Notes: generated from the sequence alone by a model not told the origin. Shown: positions 34,412 to 46,218, counted from the first letter of the stretch. The stretch: 64,000 nucleotides of DNA from Sinotaia quadrata (GCA_028829895.1 CM054178.1:70327335-70391334), one strand, 5' to 3'. Program-made: numbers and translations.

Positions 34412-35893
34412 ATGGCTGTTGTAGATTCTTTCACAAATTTAAGAAACGTTACATTTACAACTTTTCTTCCTAACGTCAGCTTTACAACAGCGCACAGTCT
34501 ATCCGATAATAAGAATGACGACATCAACGTCAGCCTGGTTTGGTCAATGCTGCCCACGCTCATCTATACTGGCATGTTGATGACAACAGGACTGGTCGGT
34601 AACACTCTCGTCTTTGTCGTCTATTATAAGAGGTTCAAACCTAATCCCACACGTACTTACATCCTATCCATGAGCATCTGCGATCTGCTGTCAAATAGTA
34701 TATACCTTCCTGGAGACATATTAGAAATTCGCTATTTTTACACATTTGACATGCCGGAGTTGTGCAGGTTAATTAGGTTCATGGATAGCTTTTTATCACT
34801 GATTTCCTCCTTCATTCTGGTAGCGGTCGCCATTGATCGCCATCAAAAGATTTGCCAGCCTTTTAAAAAACAATGCATAAAAAACCCGACGGTCGCTGCT
34901 ATCGCTGGAAGTACTGTTGCGGCCCTTGTCATTACGATTCCTTACGTCATCCTTATCGGACGTCAAATCGTGGATACCGGAATTGCGAACGTCACGGGTG
35001 TGATGTGCTCAGTCGATGACGCGTACGTAAATTCCGCGTTTATCGCAGCTTACCACGCACTGACTCTTGTGACGTTCGTCATTTGCGTGATCATCCTGGT
35101 CGTGTGTTACACTCGGATCGCCCGCAAGCTATGGGTTCACAAGAAGCAAACTACCAAAGTCATCGGCACGGCGGGAGTAAACAGCAGCAATGACTGTTAT
35201 GTCCACGAAAGGTCCAGCAGTACGGAGCAGAAAAGTTCCGGGCAAAGGGGAGGACAGGGAGCGTCCTTAAAGCGTTCTTCAGATACAAGTTCTTCAAGAA
35301 AATTAGACAACGTCTTGCAAGTCCGAAGTGCCGATACAATCACTCAATCTAAAGTCAATATGGAGCGACTCGAACAGAGTTCTATGTCAGTTTCGAGCGA
35401 GAAAGAACAAAGGCACACAACCTCTGAACTTGAGTCTGATTTCAAAGACTTTGGAGATGGAGATTCCACTCAGTATTCCAATGTGACTGCAAGTTATGAA
35501 GAAAAAGTCATACACACTTCTTTTCCACATACTCATCACAATTCGCATCCAACTATGACATCTCAAAAACTGTCAAAAATTCCAAAGACTAAACAGAAGT
35601 GTTCTCCTTCAAAACAGGGGCCTGTGAAGAAAATCCCTTCTAGCACAACATTTATGATGCTCGTGCTAGCTGTTGTATTTGTCATTAATTATCTCCCTTA
35701 TCTAACCATCGCTTTAGCTACAATGGGCCGACATGTGTCTCGTGGTTCTTTGTCATATGTGGTCTTCAATCTTTATCAAATCGGTGTCCGAAGTTACTTC
35801 ATTAACTGCGCAGTCAATCCTGTCGTCTACAGTTTCTGCAGTGCTAAATTTAGACACGAGTGCATTCTTTTAATACGGGGGAGAGGTGAATGA
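34412..35893 (+). CDS. Class A orphan GPCR, tandem copy 2
   Basis: Intronless, 493 residues. The start is in a favourable context (AACCATGG). Same layout as copy 1: sequons N12, N21 and N39, GN in TM1, SICDLLS in TM2, DRH after TM3, a TM4 without Trp, a long third loop, INYLPY in TM6 and NPVVYSF in TM7. Differences from copy 1 cluster at the extracellular end of TM2, in TM3 (CRLIRFMDSFLSLISS against CKFIRFMKSFLSMTSS) and in loop 2 (MCSVDD against RCTIDD). The C-terminus is ILLIRGRGE. From 35392 to 35615, coding the third loop, the DNA shows no difference by eye from copy 1, including synonymous sites. The ligand is unknown. Confidence 0.92.
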   Translation: MAVVDSFTNLRNVTFTTFLPNVSFTTAHSLSDNKNDDINVSLVWSMLPTLIYTGMLMTTGLVGNTLVFVVYYKRFKPNPTRTYILSMSICDLLSNSIYLPGDILEIRYFYTFDMPELCRLIRFMDSFLSLISSFILVAVAIDRHQKICQPFKKQCIKNPTVAAIAGSTVAALVITIPYVILIGRQIVDTGIANVTGVMCSVDDAYVNSAFIAAYHALTLVTFVICVIILVVCYTRIARKLWVHKKQTTKVIGTAGVNSSNDCYVHERSSSTEQKSSGQRGGQGASLKRSSDTSSSRKLDNVLQVRSADTITQSKVNMERLEQSSMSVSSEKEQRHTTSELESDFKDFGDGDSTQYSNVTASYEEKVIHTSFPHTHHNSHPTMTSQKLSKIPKTKQKCSPSKQGPVKKIPSSTTFMMLVLAVVFVINYLPYLTIALATMGRHVSRGSLSYVVFNLYQIGVRSYFINCAVNPVVYSFCSAKFRHECILLIRGRGE

Positions 35894-36419
35894 AATAAAA
35901 ACATAATTTAAAAAAAACGCAGCTGAATCTAACTATTTTACACGCCGTTTTGTTGCAGAAAAAAACTTACAAAAATTAATCTGACTGCTAAGAGAAACGG
36001 TTTACAGGCTTAATGTATGTTATTGCTGTAATTCATTGATTTTTGTTATTTTAATAATGTACACTTTTCTCAATACGAGGTAGATGTAATGACTTTTAGA
36101 AATTTGTTAACTCGAAGTCATGCAACCTTGTTTACGCGACAAAACTAGACCTCTTTGAAAGTGTTCTTGTAATGATTCAGATATGTTTCGTAGCATCATC
36201 AATGCCACTTTGTTTAATTATTTTGATGATATATGAATATTACGTAATTGATAAGAAGAGTGCATTACAATTCCGTGATTATTTAAAGATGCAGTCGTAA
36301 TGACGCTCAGTCATGGCAGAGAGAGTAAGATAACTGAATTTTATAACACTAAAATAATTATCATGCGTGTTACAAAAAGTTAGATAGGGAGAGGTAAAAC
36401 AGTCATTCATAAGAACTGT

Positions 36420-36665
36420 TTTCAATGAGAAAGATCGACAGTGTCTTTTGGTTCCTCCTGAAAATGTGTCTGTATGTATTTTATCTGTGACTTCTCGAGT
36501 ACTCCAGCGTATTGAAGGAAGTCCTATTTTTATTTTACCTCCCTCGCGAGAAGACGGCCATTTCAGCTTCAGCTCTGACGTCATGCACATCCAGCGACGG
36601 GACGCCTTGAAGGTCATGAAACCGTTTTGAAAACGAACGTTTCTATCCAATCGTGATATCAGTTA
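36420..36665. promoter_or_regulatory. Conserved 3'-flank block with CRE-like palindrome
   Basis: This block in units 2 and 3 (46760-46990) is well conserved around TTTTGGTTCCTCCTGAAAAT, GACGGCCATTTCAGCTTC and CTGACGTCATGC (TGACGTCA at 36576 and 46900). An open frame of about 60 codons in unit 2 is broken in unit 3, so protein coding is unlikely. It may be an enhancer or the promoter of an unrecognised transcript. Confidence 0.35.
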
Positions 36666-37139
36666 TGTTTGTGTTCGACTATATGTCCTTGGCCTGAGGT
36701 AACTCTGCAGTAGCCTTACGTTAGCCGAACGATAGAACATTAAAGGAGCGTTCTATGTGAAGACTGGATACACCCTATGTGAACAATTATAGACAATTTA
36801 AACTGTGAACGCAAAACCACTTACAGACAGTTATCAAGAGAACAATCAGACTATGAAATATATTCGTGTGTGTATATGTCGAATGCATCCTAATACTAAG
36901 TTGTACTATGTTGTGTGTAGATAATTTTTGTTGTTAATAACATTTACTATTTCTTTATATTATTTTACTTTAAATTATTACTTTATATTAGTTTATATTA
37001 TGTTATTCTACTTTATTTTATTGTATTTTACTGGAATTATGTATTACACTATGTAACAAATTTTCACTTTTGTTCTGTTCCTGGGTTGAAAGTGTGTTTT
37101 CCTAGTCCGTCCACGTCTAGACATTGATGTTTGGTGCTG

Positions 37140-38285
37140 GTGGTACATGAGGCTGGTAGTGCTTGAAGATGGCGGTGGTGAAGATGGTAGTGCTTGAAGA
37201 TGGCGGTGGTGAAGATGGTAGCGCTTGAAGATAGTGGTGGTGAAGATGGTGATGGTGAAGATGGTAGTGCTTGAGGATGGTGATGGTGAAGATGGTAGTG
37301 TTTGAGTATGGTGATGCATGAAGATGGTTGAGGTTGGTGGTGCTTGTAGACGGTAGTGCTTGAAGATGGTAGTACTCGAAGATGATGTGGGTTGGAGATG
37401 GTAGTGCTTGAGGCTAGTAGTCTTGAAGATGGTAGTGCTTAAAGGTGGTTGGGGTTGGAGATGGTGGTGCTTGAAGATAGTAGTGCTTGAAGATGGTAGT
37501 GGTGAAGATGATAGCGCTAGGATGGTGATGCTTGAGGATGGTGGTGGTTGAAGATGGTGGCGGTGCTTAAAGATGGTGGTGGTTGAAGAGGGTGGTGGTT
37601 GAGGGTGGTGGTGCTTAAAGATGGTGGTGGTTGAAGATGGTGTTTGAGGGTTGTGGTGCTTAAAGATGGTATGCTTGATGATAATAGTCGAAGTTGGTGT
37701 TGCTTGAAGATGGTGGGGTTTGGAGAAGGTGGTGCTTGATGTTGGTGATGCTTGAGGCTGTTAGTGCTTGAGGATGGTGGGGGTTGGAGATAGTGGTGCT
37801 TGAAGATGGTAGTGCATGAAGATGGTGCGGTTTGGAGATGGTAGTGCTTGAGGTTGGTAGTCTTGAAGATAGTGGGGGTTGGAGATGGTGGTGATTGAAG
37901 ATGGTGGGGTTGGAGATGGTGGTGCATGAAGATGGTGGGGGTTGGAGATGGTGGTGATTGAAGATGGTGGTAGTTGGGGATGATGGTGCTTAAAGATGGG
38001 GGGGTGGAGATGATGGCGCTTGAAGATGGTGGGGATTGGGGATGGTGGTGCTTGAGGATGGTAGTCTTGATGATGGTGGTGGTTGAGGTTTGTGGTGCAT
38101 AAAAATGATGGTGGTTGAAGATGGTAGCGCTTGAGGATGATGGTGGTTGAAGATGGTAGCGCTTGAGGATGATGGTGGTTGAAGATGGTAGCGCTTGAGG
38201 ATGATGGTGGTGAAGATGGTGTGGGTTGAAAATGTGGTGGTTGAGGTTGGTGGTGCTGGAAGCTGGTGGTGATTGAGGCTGTAGG
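37140..38285. repeat. 1.1-kb degenerate GATGGTGGTGCTTGAA minisatellite
   Basis: Strand-asymmetric (G/T-rich on +) repeats built from GAAGATGGTGGTGCTTGA and variants. Long Pro/Ser/His-rich frames on the minus strand are by-products. A shorter array of the same family precedes unit 4 (54500-54710). Confidence 0.95.
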
Positions 38286-38289
38286 GTTA

Positions 38290-38800
38290 TATTTATATAC
38301 GTTGCATTTAATAATAATAAGGAGTAGATTTAATGGCATATTTAATATACAGTATTTAAACTTGTTCTGTGGCTGTGCATTACACTAATCAGACAATTTC
38401 AATACATAACATGTATGTGTAGCTGTCATTTTATCTGCACATTGGCAAAAAGAAAATATTATGTCACATATCATATAATTAATTAAGAATAATTATAGCA
38501 GTTTACCGATACAGCCAAGATATCAATTGTACTCATACCTCAAAATAGCAAATGACTGTTTATGTCCTTATGTTTAAAGTTAGGTTGTATAATGCTGTAA
38601 ATATTTTCAAGCCAGTTAATCTCTGAGCAAATTTAATATTTTTGAGTTCGTGAAATATAGATCGACATATTTCATTAATATGCACATAAATTGTAAACTT
38701 ATGTGAATTTTAATTAAAATCTCAGTGATTGAACTAATGTATATAACTAAAGTATTGACAACTTTTATCTTTTCGTTAATATTTTAAAATGTAAATTATT
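38290..38800. other. AT-rich spacer, partly shared with unit 4
   Basis: The part 38680-38808 matches 54710-54840 (ATGTGAATTTTAATTAAAA, TAAAGTATTGACAAC). It is therefore the left extension of unit 3, cut off from the rest of the unit by the LINE insertion. No gene seen. Confidence 0.6.
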
Positions 38801-38807
38801 ATTATTC

Positions 38808-39232
38808 AGCCTCTTTCCACGACTTCTGCTTGACTGTCGGTTGTGATCCAAGGTCTCGGAATCTTACCAAGATTCTGGGAGATCCAAGGTTTTACGAAGG
38901 ATGTGGGCACTTCCGAGGAGCGCTGCTTTGAGTAGTGGAGCGATTCTGTGGTTTCCAGGGAGTTTATTCAGGTAGCCTTCCAATTCAGATGTTATGTTCC
39001 CCAAGGCTCCTATCACTATAGGTATCACTTCTGCTTTTACATTCCACAGTCTCTGGATTTCTAATCTGAGGTCTTGGTATTTTTCTATTTTTTCCCTTTC
39101 TTTTGTTTTTATGTTTCTATCACTTGGAACAGCGACATCAATGATTGCTACTGTTCTGTTGGCCTTACTGAGAACTACAATGTCTGGTCTTCGTGCAGGA
39201 ATCACCCGATCTGTTCACAATTTGTGTATTCT
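38808..39232 (-). mobile_element. 5'-truncated non-LTR retrotransposon (R2-like), C-terminal domain
   Basis: The minus-strand frame 39205-38864 (113 codons) reads ARRPDIVVLSK..., IIDVAVPSD, KEREKIEKYQDL..., IPIVIGALG and ALLGSAHILRKTLDL. This is the typical C-terminus of LINEs with a restriction-enzyme-like endonuclease (PD and D of a PD-(D/E)xK-like site). The 3' end has AGAAGTCGTGGAAAGAGG then a short TAA repeat at 38803-38815, as a target-primed insertion would leave. The 5' truncation is exactly at the resumption of unit 3 homology (39233). Relative to unit 4 the insertion replaced about 70 bp. Confidence 0.85.
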
Positions 39233-39759
39233 TATGAGTCGATGAAAGTTCTACTATTTATATTTTTTGTTTGTTATCATCATGTCCCTTGCTTCTTTAC
39301 AAGTACTATTTGTTAATCATGTACAGTGTTCAACATTGATTGCATATATGAGTTAGTATACACATACGAACAGTTAGTTATAACAAATCTTGCAACTTTC
39401 TTTGCAAATAAACCTTTGTTAGCGAACAGTAACATAGCGTCAACCGTACAGTTTGTTTGACATACGGATATGCCTGTAGGAGGCTGCGGCTTGTGAAGGG
39501 AAAAGATTGCATTAATCCGTCGCCTGTGGTGCCAACAGAGGCGTTAAATGAATAATTAAACAAAATATTTCCTTACAAAACACGACAGTACTAAGTGCGA
39601 CCAGATGTCCAATAGAGCGGTTCTCGTGTTATTTAACATACTTTATTTTTAAAATGGTACTAATCATGTTAAGGACATGCTTGTAAGTAAATGGAAGGAA
39701 GTGATTGGGTGGAATCCGACGTCACAGCACAAATATCTCATTTACAACAGCAACTAGAA

Positions 39760-39841
39760 AGTTTAGGAACGCTGTGAAAGTAACACCACGTTACGTTTTC
39801 TGGCTGGCTGTAAATCTGTGTTCCAAAGAGCAGTGGATGTG
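39760..39841 (+). other. Putative noncoding first exon of GPCR 3
   Basis: Counterpart of 32040-32121, with the donor GATGTG|GTAAGTT at 39842. The candidate acceptor TTTGGTTTTAG ends at 44446. If these are joined, the ATG in GATGTG would read MWRHK and continue in frame into the MQTAAFI upstream ORF. In unit 2 the same junction would give M-W-stop. Confidence 0.45.
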
Positions 39842-40007
39842 GTAAGTTATTTCTCCTGTTCTTGTTATTGCGCTGCATAGAGCTATTTACTGTAAACCTA
39901 CACACACTTTAGCAAGAGGTGTCTTGCTTTTGTACAGCATTTTAATATCCATATTCTATTTTATGCTTATCTACTTCCTGACTATTAATAAGCGATTATA
40001 TATACCT

Positions 40008-40009
<2 letters not shown>

Positions 40010-40080
<71 letters not shown>

Positions 40081-40108
40081 CACACACACGCGCGCACGAG
40101 CACGCACA
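40010..40108. repeat. (AC)n microsatellite
   Basis: Long interrupted AC run ending CGCGCGCACGAGCACGCAC; same locus as 32298-32330 and 55703-55790. Confidence 0.98.
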
Positions 40109-40249
40109 TACATGGGCATGATTGTGTTAAGGATCACACTATATCTGCATTTAATGATGAATATAATTCATTCTTATATTGTAAAACATCACATAACTAC
40201 TTAAAACTGCGCAAGTTTTTATTCAACCCCAAAACAATTATATTTAATT

Positions 40250-41985
40250 GTCTTTTGCGTAGCTTGCATAAATATGCTGTATTATTATTTACTTAGCGAA
40301 TCTGTTTGCAAGTTTGTATTTACACGTTCAAGGTCGCACTAGTATTTACAAAATATAAATGTACTAAAAGTGCTTTTGGTGTTTTTTCAATACCTCATGC
40401 AGCTATACCATTATCTCTTTTTTTTATGTTGTTGTCTGTGCCTCAGTATCTCAGTGTCGCGTCGTCTTGCTGTTTTTATGTATCTATCGTCACACTTCAG
40501 TTTAAAGGCAGTCACTCGTTCAACACATCAACAATGAGTATAAAAACGTCGTGTGTCTATTTATATCTTGTCAGTGTCCACGAACAATGAGAAACTTGTA
40601 GATATCTCCCTCTCTGGACAGAGAGGAATAAAAACACCCGAATGAAAAATCATCTTTATTCAGATCTCTTTATAAACAAAGACACCCGAGATTGCAAATA
40701 AGGGTGCTGTACGTCTGTACTGAGTTACCTCTAGTACATAACTTTTGTAAACACAGAATATCAGGATGTGAAATTTCTAATCCATTTGCCTCTTGTCATC
40801 GTGTACAATAGTTATTTGCTGCATAGATAAAAAAATAGATGTCAACACCATCTATCGTTTAATTATTTTAAAATATATTCCTATTCGGTCATGTGCTATT
40901 TGGGATCAAGCCATTTCCAAGTCTGTTCATTACGGAAGTAGTATGTAGATGTATACATATTACATTTTACTAGATTCAAAATCATCACCCGACATTTAAT
41001 TTTTTAATTATTTATTAAGTGTGGCATTTGAAAGGAAAGATAGATAGATAGATAGTTAGATATATAGAAAGATAGATAGATAGAAAGACAAATATATATC
41101 AACCAATAGTGAACACATAAAATAAAACGCGTGACGACCGGACAAGAAATGCGACAATAGATGTTGGCCATCTGTGCTACATGCATTCCTCTTTCATACC
41201 CATTAGGCACGTTTTAAACCAGAAACTGACCTAATTTGTCGCACACTGGACTGATCTATAAGTCTGATGATCTAATGGGTCTAATGGGTCTAATGGGTCT
41301 CTTCAATAAGTAATAAAAGAGCAAGCTAAGGCGCCTGGTTACATTAGGTACGTAAATATCTAGGTAATAACAATCCTTATAATTATCCCAACACAAATGC
41401 AGTCTCCGTAAATTTTATTATAATAATGTCAGCACTCTTTTAAATGTCTTCAGTTTGAAGAGAGTCAGTCTACAAACAGTGTGGACCTTCCAAATGTCAA
41501 AAATTCCCCTTTGCTGAAACTTTTAGAAGAGCAGTTGTCTAACAAAGAACGTCCATCTAACGTCCGACTGGAGAATGTCAAATGACAATTAACCTAGAAT
41601 GAGTAGGAAGGTGGTCAGTCTCTACCAGAATAGTCTGGTGATGATAGTTTGTAGACTTAAGCCTAAACTGGTTGAACAGAAGGGGTGGGGTTGTCACCAA
41701 TTCAGAGGTAGATGCAAGGAGTGTGTGTATTTCTTGTTTGTGAGAGATTCTGCTTCATTGTAGTCCTTTGAAAGAAACATTTAAAATATGCATAGCTCCA
41801 GTTTCAGTAGTTCACTCTATCGGTCTGAATATTCACTTGATAAATGTTTCAGTCTGCAGACAACTCTTGGCCATGACCTGCTTGCATTCTCACTATGTTA
41901 AACTATGACTGACAACATAAAATAATATTAGCAAGAACTTATTTAAAGAAAGTTGTATAAAGCATTTATCCTTACATATTGTAAC
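40250..41985. other. Unit 3 spacer, no gene seen
   Basis: The part 40360-41050 matches unit 4 (56770-57590), including AAAGTGCTTTTGGTGTTTTT and CACACTTCAGTTTAAAGGCA. 41160-41400 matches unit 1 (23205-23400). A short GATA microsatellite lies at 41038-41085. No coding frame is shared between the copies. Confidence 0.6.
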
Positions 41986-43500
41986 GCCCAAAACACTTAC
42001 TTAATAGATATTATTATTATTAATTAATTAACCAACCAAAACCAATTACAAATGATGACAATCTTAATTTATTTAATACTGATCCTCCAGCAGACACCAC
42101 TCGTCTCTCTCACTTGGCAGATATTTTGGCGCTGGAAACCATTTTTTTTTTAATTCCACAACATAAAACAACATATATGGTCACAGAATGTTTCCGTGCA
42201 TGGAAAACGTCTTACTGAAGGTAAAGACAAATCCGTCTTTAATTTATATTTAGCGAGCCCCCCCCCCATCCACTCACTTTCTTCTCTAACATAAGATTAT
42301 TAATATGCATAATAAGGTCAATAAATTTAACAACAAATATATTAAATCAACAATCACATATACATATGACAAATACAATAAAATAGGTTACATGACATCA
42401 GTATTTCCATGAACTCACATTCAAATAATGTTATGTTTACACAGTCTATATCTTTAAAAAAATACAATAAATACAAATTGCAGGATAGACTTATGAGAGA
42501 ACGGAAATTGAGTTATTAGAGATAAATAATAACAGTTTTATAGAACCTGATTCAGCACAGTCTTAACAGTAATTTGCACACTTTGCCACAACTTATAGTT
42601 CAGTTCAATTTTGTAAGCTCAGCATGTCACTCATGTGAGCAAAACACTGTGCTCTATTAGAGTTAACCTGGGCACTGTTTTACACCACGTCAACTCCTTC
42701 AAGCAGATCACTAAATGTAGGGATGTCCAACAAATTCTCTACGATTGAAATTGTTCAAGTAGTCTACAAATCTTGTCACACACAGTAGAGTGTTTCTTAA
42801 ACTTACATGCCATTCCCGACTTTATCGGGGTCAGTCATAGAATTTTACAAAGAGGCTACTTATTTAGTGTAAAATATAATTAAGGACCAAACATAAATTT
42901 CCAGTTTTATCACTTTATAATTTCATTCTTTCTTACATTCCAGTCTCAACTTACATTTTCCTGCAACAATATTCATTAGCTCCATACATGCGTACACGAT
43001 AATAAATACAGCATATCAAAACAATGTCATGTGATTATTACACAATTATATGCGCAGTTTACTTCAAACATTTGTAGAAATAATAGTCTACTCACATAAT
43101 ACATCTTATTAAAACACATGTGTATCAGATCAATAGCAAAAACGCATGAACGTCAATTATCTCTCAACTAGTCTGTTTAACACACCATCAAGCTAACTGA
43201 AACCTTTCAGAATCAAACTTCCTTTTGCCGCCTCAAATTCAAGTGATTAGAGAGTAGATTTCTCTAAAGCAAGTAAACATTCAATCTCAGCTCACTGGTT
43301 GGTCTCGTTCTCGTAAATCATTACCATTGGATAATAAAAATTAATCAGCAAATCTAGAATATTCTTGCCTCGAGTATTTACTTCAACTCAGACACTTTTA
43401 AAAGTACCATCATAAGGAGTGCCCAAGGTCTAGTTACTCTGACAATTTAACAATTTAATTTTAAAGTATGGGGAGGCAAAATTACTCCGGCACACAAAAT
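41985..43500 (-). mobile_element. Dispersed repeat, near-full-length inverted copy
   Basis: Reverse-complement counterpart of 6340-7945, collinear over most of its length. One edge is near TGTAACGCCC (41980; a similar string is at 9278). No ORF of note. Confidence 0.75.
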
Positions 43501-43994
43501 TTTAGTACAATGATTTATGATTTAACATCAACATGATAGATAGATCAACATATTTAAAGCTTCATTTACACTCTCAAAAACCTGTACACCCACAATGCGA
43601 TCATACATAATTAAATGATTGCACTTGACTGTTTAAAATATGAGAATATTCCAGATTCTAAGAAAGGAAGCTTGTTCGCAAAGTAAATAGCAGAGCTAGA
43701 TTGCAAACGCCGCTTCCATATCTATATTAGCAAACTTATTTAATAACAGAGCTAGATTATAAATCGTCGCCTCCATATCTATATTGGCAATCTTCCTCAA
43801 TACAGAGGCGGGATGTGAGTGTGGAAGAGTGACAATAGCATCGTAAAAGAACCAATTATAATTTGTTCAAAAGTTGACATTTTTCTTTCACAGTTACCAT
43901 GCTTTTAAAGTATTGTTTCTTTTTTCTACTGGTTGCAGAATGCCACAAATACAAAAGGAGGCGGTACTTATCAGTGAGTACATCAGGCAATGTA

Positions 43995-44340
43995 AAGTAA
44001 ATATATCCAGCATTGTGCAGAAGTGAACACACCCAGCGGTGCTCAAAAGTGAACTCATTTACCAATGCACAGAAGTTAACGCTATATCCAACATTGCACA
44101 GAAATGAACACATCGAGCATTGTGCAAAAGTGAACGCTTTCGGCATTGTGCAGAATTAAATGCACATCATTGTGCAGAATTAAATGCACATCATTGTGCA
44201 GAATTAAATACACATCATTGTGCGGAATTAAATGCACATCATTGTGCAGAATTAAATACACATCATTGTGCAGAAGTGAATATACCATGCATTCAGCAGA
44301 CGTGAACACATTCAGAGGTGTCAGATGTAAACACACCTAG
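43995..44340. repeat. 25-bp minisatellite upstream of GPCR 3, with homogenised 24-bp stretch
   Basis: It includes six near-perfect copies of CACATCATTGTGCAGAATTA at about 44150-44280, an expansion absent from units 1 and 2. Confidence 0.9.
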
Positions 44341-44456
44341 TAACGTCCGTCTACCTTTGTGAGCAATCAAGATAATCGTTTAAAAGTTACTTTTATTTGA
44401 TGAGCAGTTCCAACTTTAAAAAAACATTTTATTCGTTTGGTTTTAGGCGTCACAAA

Positions 44457-44480
44457 ATGCAAACCGCAGCCTTTATATAG
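44457..44480 (+). promoter_or_regulatory. Conserved 7-codon upstream ORF, GPCR 3 leader
   Basis: ATG CAA ACC GCA GCC TTT ATA TAG, identical to unit 1, 242 bases before the receptor ATG and ten bases after the candidate acceptor. Confidence 0.45.
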
Positions 44481-44721
44481 CAGTGACTACTTCCAACACT
44501 GCGCAAATATGAACACATCGAACATTGTACACAAATGAAAGTTAAATTATAAAAGCTGCAGTCATAATTAATTTGAAAGTGCACTTACAAATTTCACAAA
44601 GATAATTTTCACATTATTTCAACGGTTTTCATATAAATAGTAAAGTAGTTTAAGTAGCTTTCCCCTTCACTAAGCTAATAATCATTCGATACTACAAGAC
44701 AGACATAATCGAATATCAACC

Positions 44722-46218
44722 ATGGTTGTTGTAGATTTTTTCACAAATTTAAGAAACTTCACATTTACAAATTTTCTTTCTAACGACAGCTTTACGACAG
44801 CGCACAGTCTATCCGATAATGAGAATGACGACATCAACGTCAGCCTGGTTTGGTCCTTGCTGCCCACGCTCATCTATGTTGGCATATTGATGATAACAGG
44901 AGTGGTCGGCAACACTCTCGTCTTTGTCGTCTATTATAAGAGGTTCAAACCTAATCCCACACGCACTTACATTCTAGCCAGGAGCATCTGCGATCTGCTA
45001 TCAAATAGTATATCTCTTCCTGGAGACATTTTGGAAGTTCGCTATTTTTACACATTTGACATGCCGGAGGTGTGTAAGTTCATCAGGTTCATGAAGACCT
45101 TTTTATCAGTATCTTCGTCCTTCATTCTGGTTGCGGTCGCCATTGATCGCCATCACAAGATTTGCCAGCCTTTTAAAAAACAATGCATAACACACCCGAC
45201 GGTCGCTGCTATCGCTGGCAGTACTGTTGCGGCCTTTATCTATACGATTCCTCTTGTCAGTCTTATAGGACGTCAAATCGTGGATACCGGAATTGCGAAC
45301 GTCACGGGTGTGATGTGCACGATTGATGACGCGTACGTAAATTCCGCGTTTATGGCAGCTTACTACGCACTGACTCTTGTGACGTTCGTCATTTGCGTGA
45401 TCATCCTGGTCGTGTGTTACACTCGTATCGCCCGCAAGCTATGGGTTCACAAGAAGCAAACTGCCAAAGTCAACGACACGTTGGCAGTAAAAAGCAGCAA
45501 CGACTGTTATGTCCACGAAAGGTCCAGCAATAGGGAGCAGAGAAATTCCAGACAAAAGGGAGGACAGGGAGCGTCCTTAAAGAGTTCTCCAAATACAGGT
45601 TCTTCAAGCAAATTTGACAACAAGATCATTGGTCTGAAAGTCCTAAGTGCCGGCATAATCACTCAATCTGAAGTCAATATGGAGCGACTCGAACAGAGTT
45701 CTATGTCAGTTTCGAGCGAGAAAGAACAAAGGCACACAACCTCTGAACTTGAGTCTGATTTCAAAGACTTTGGAGATGGAGATTCCACTCAGTATTCCAA
45801 TGTGACTGCAAGTTATGAAGAAAAAGTCATACACACTTCTTTTCCACATACTCACCACAATTCTCAACCGATTATGGCATCGGAGAAACTGTCAAAAATT
45901 CCAAAGACTAAGCAGAAGTGTTCTCCTTCAAAACTGGGGACAATGAAGAAAATCCCTTCTAGCACAACTTTTATGATGCTCGTGCTAACTGTTGTATTTG
46001 TCATTAATTATCTCCCTCATATAACCATCATTTTTGTTTCAATGGGCCGACATGTGTCTCGTGGTTCTTTGTCATATGTCGTCTTCAATCTTTATCAAAT
46101 CGCTGTCCGAAGTTATTTCATTAACTGCGCAGTCAATCCTGTCGTCTACAGTTTCTGCAGTGCTAAATTTAGACACGAGTGCATTCTTTTAATACGGGGG
46201 GAGTGGGGAATAAAATAA
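44722..46218 (+). CDS. Class A orphan GPCR, tandem copy 3
   Basis: Intronless, 498 residues, start context AACCATGG. Hallmarks as in copies 1 and 2 (GN in TM1, ICDLLS, DRH, NPVVYSF). It is most distinct in TM4 and loop 2 (AAFIYTIPLVSLIG against AALVITIPYVILIG) and in TM6 and loop 3 (INYLPHITIIFVSMG against INYLPYLTIALATMG), positions that usually shape the ligand pocket. TM2 starts LARSICD, with Arg where the others have Met. The third loop keeps DNA identity with copies 1 and 2 over about 145 bp (45710-45854), then diverges. A small indel near 46200 shifts the final codons, so the C-terminus reads GEWGIK and uses a TAA about 10 bases beyond the TGA of the other copies. Confidence 0.92.
   Translation: MVVVDFFTNLRNFTFTNFLSNDSFTTAHSLSDNENDDINVSLVWSLLPTLIYVGILMITGVVGNTLVFVVYYKRFKPNPTRTYILARSICDLLSNSISLPGDILEVRYFYTFDMPEVCKFIRFMKTFLSVSSSFILVAVAIDRHHKICQPFKKQCITHPTVAAIAGSTVAAFIYTIPLVSLIGRQIVDTGIANVTGVMCTIDDAYVNSAFMAAYYALTLVTFVICVIILVVCYTRIARKLWVHKKQTAKVNDTLAVKSSNDCYVHERSSNREQRNSRQKGGQGASLKSSPNTGSSSKFDNKIIGLKVLSAGIITQSEVNMERLEQSSMSVSSEKEQRHTTSELESDFKDFGDGDSTQYSNVTASYEEKVIHTSFPHTHHNSQPIMASEKLSKIPKTKQKCSPSKLGTMKKIPSSTTFMMLVLTVVFVINYLPHITIIFVSMGRHVSRGSLSYVVFNLYQIAVRSYFINCAVNPVVYSFCSAKFRHECILLIRGEWGIK

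Larger units (their letters stand above)
31450..36800 (+). repeat. GPCR tandem unit 2
   Basis: The left part (31507-32500) matches 39233-40250 in unit 3 and 54905-55860 in unit 4. It is followed by an inverted dispersed repeat (32600-32895), a 56-bp minisatellite, the 25-bp minisatellite, the leader, the GPCR, and a 3' flank matching unit 3 to about 36790. Confidence 0.9.

Noticed and set aside
36279..36650. 123-codon minus-strand ORF in the unit 2 3' flank
   Set aside because: The frame is not kept in the homologous unit 3 segment.
37044..38339. Long Pro/Ser/His-rich ORFs on the minus strand
   Set aside because: They are translations of a degenerate GATGGTGGTGCTTGA repeat, without start context, splice sites or domain.
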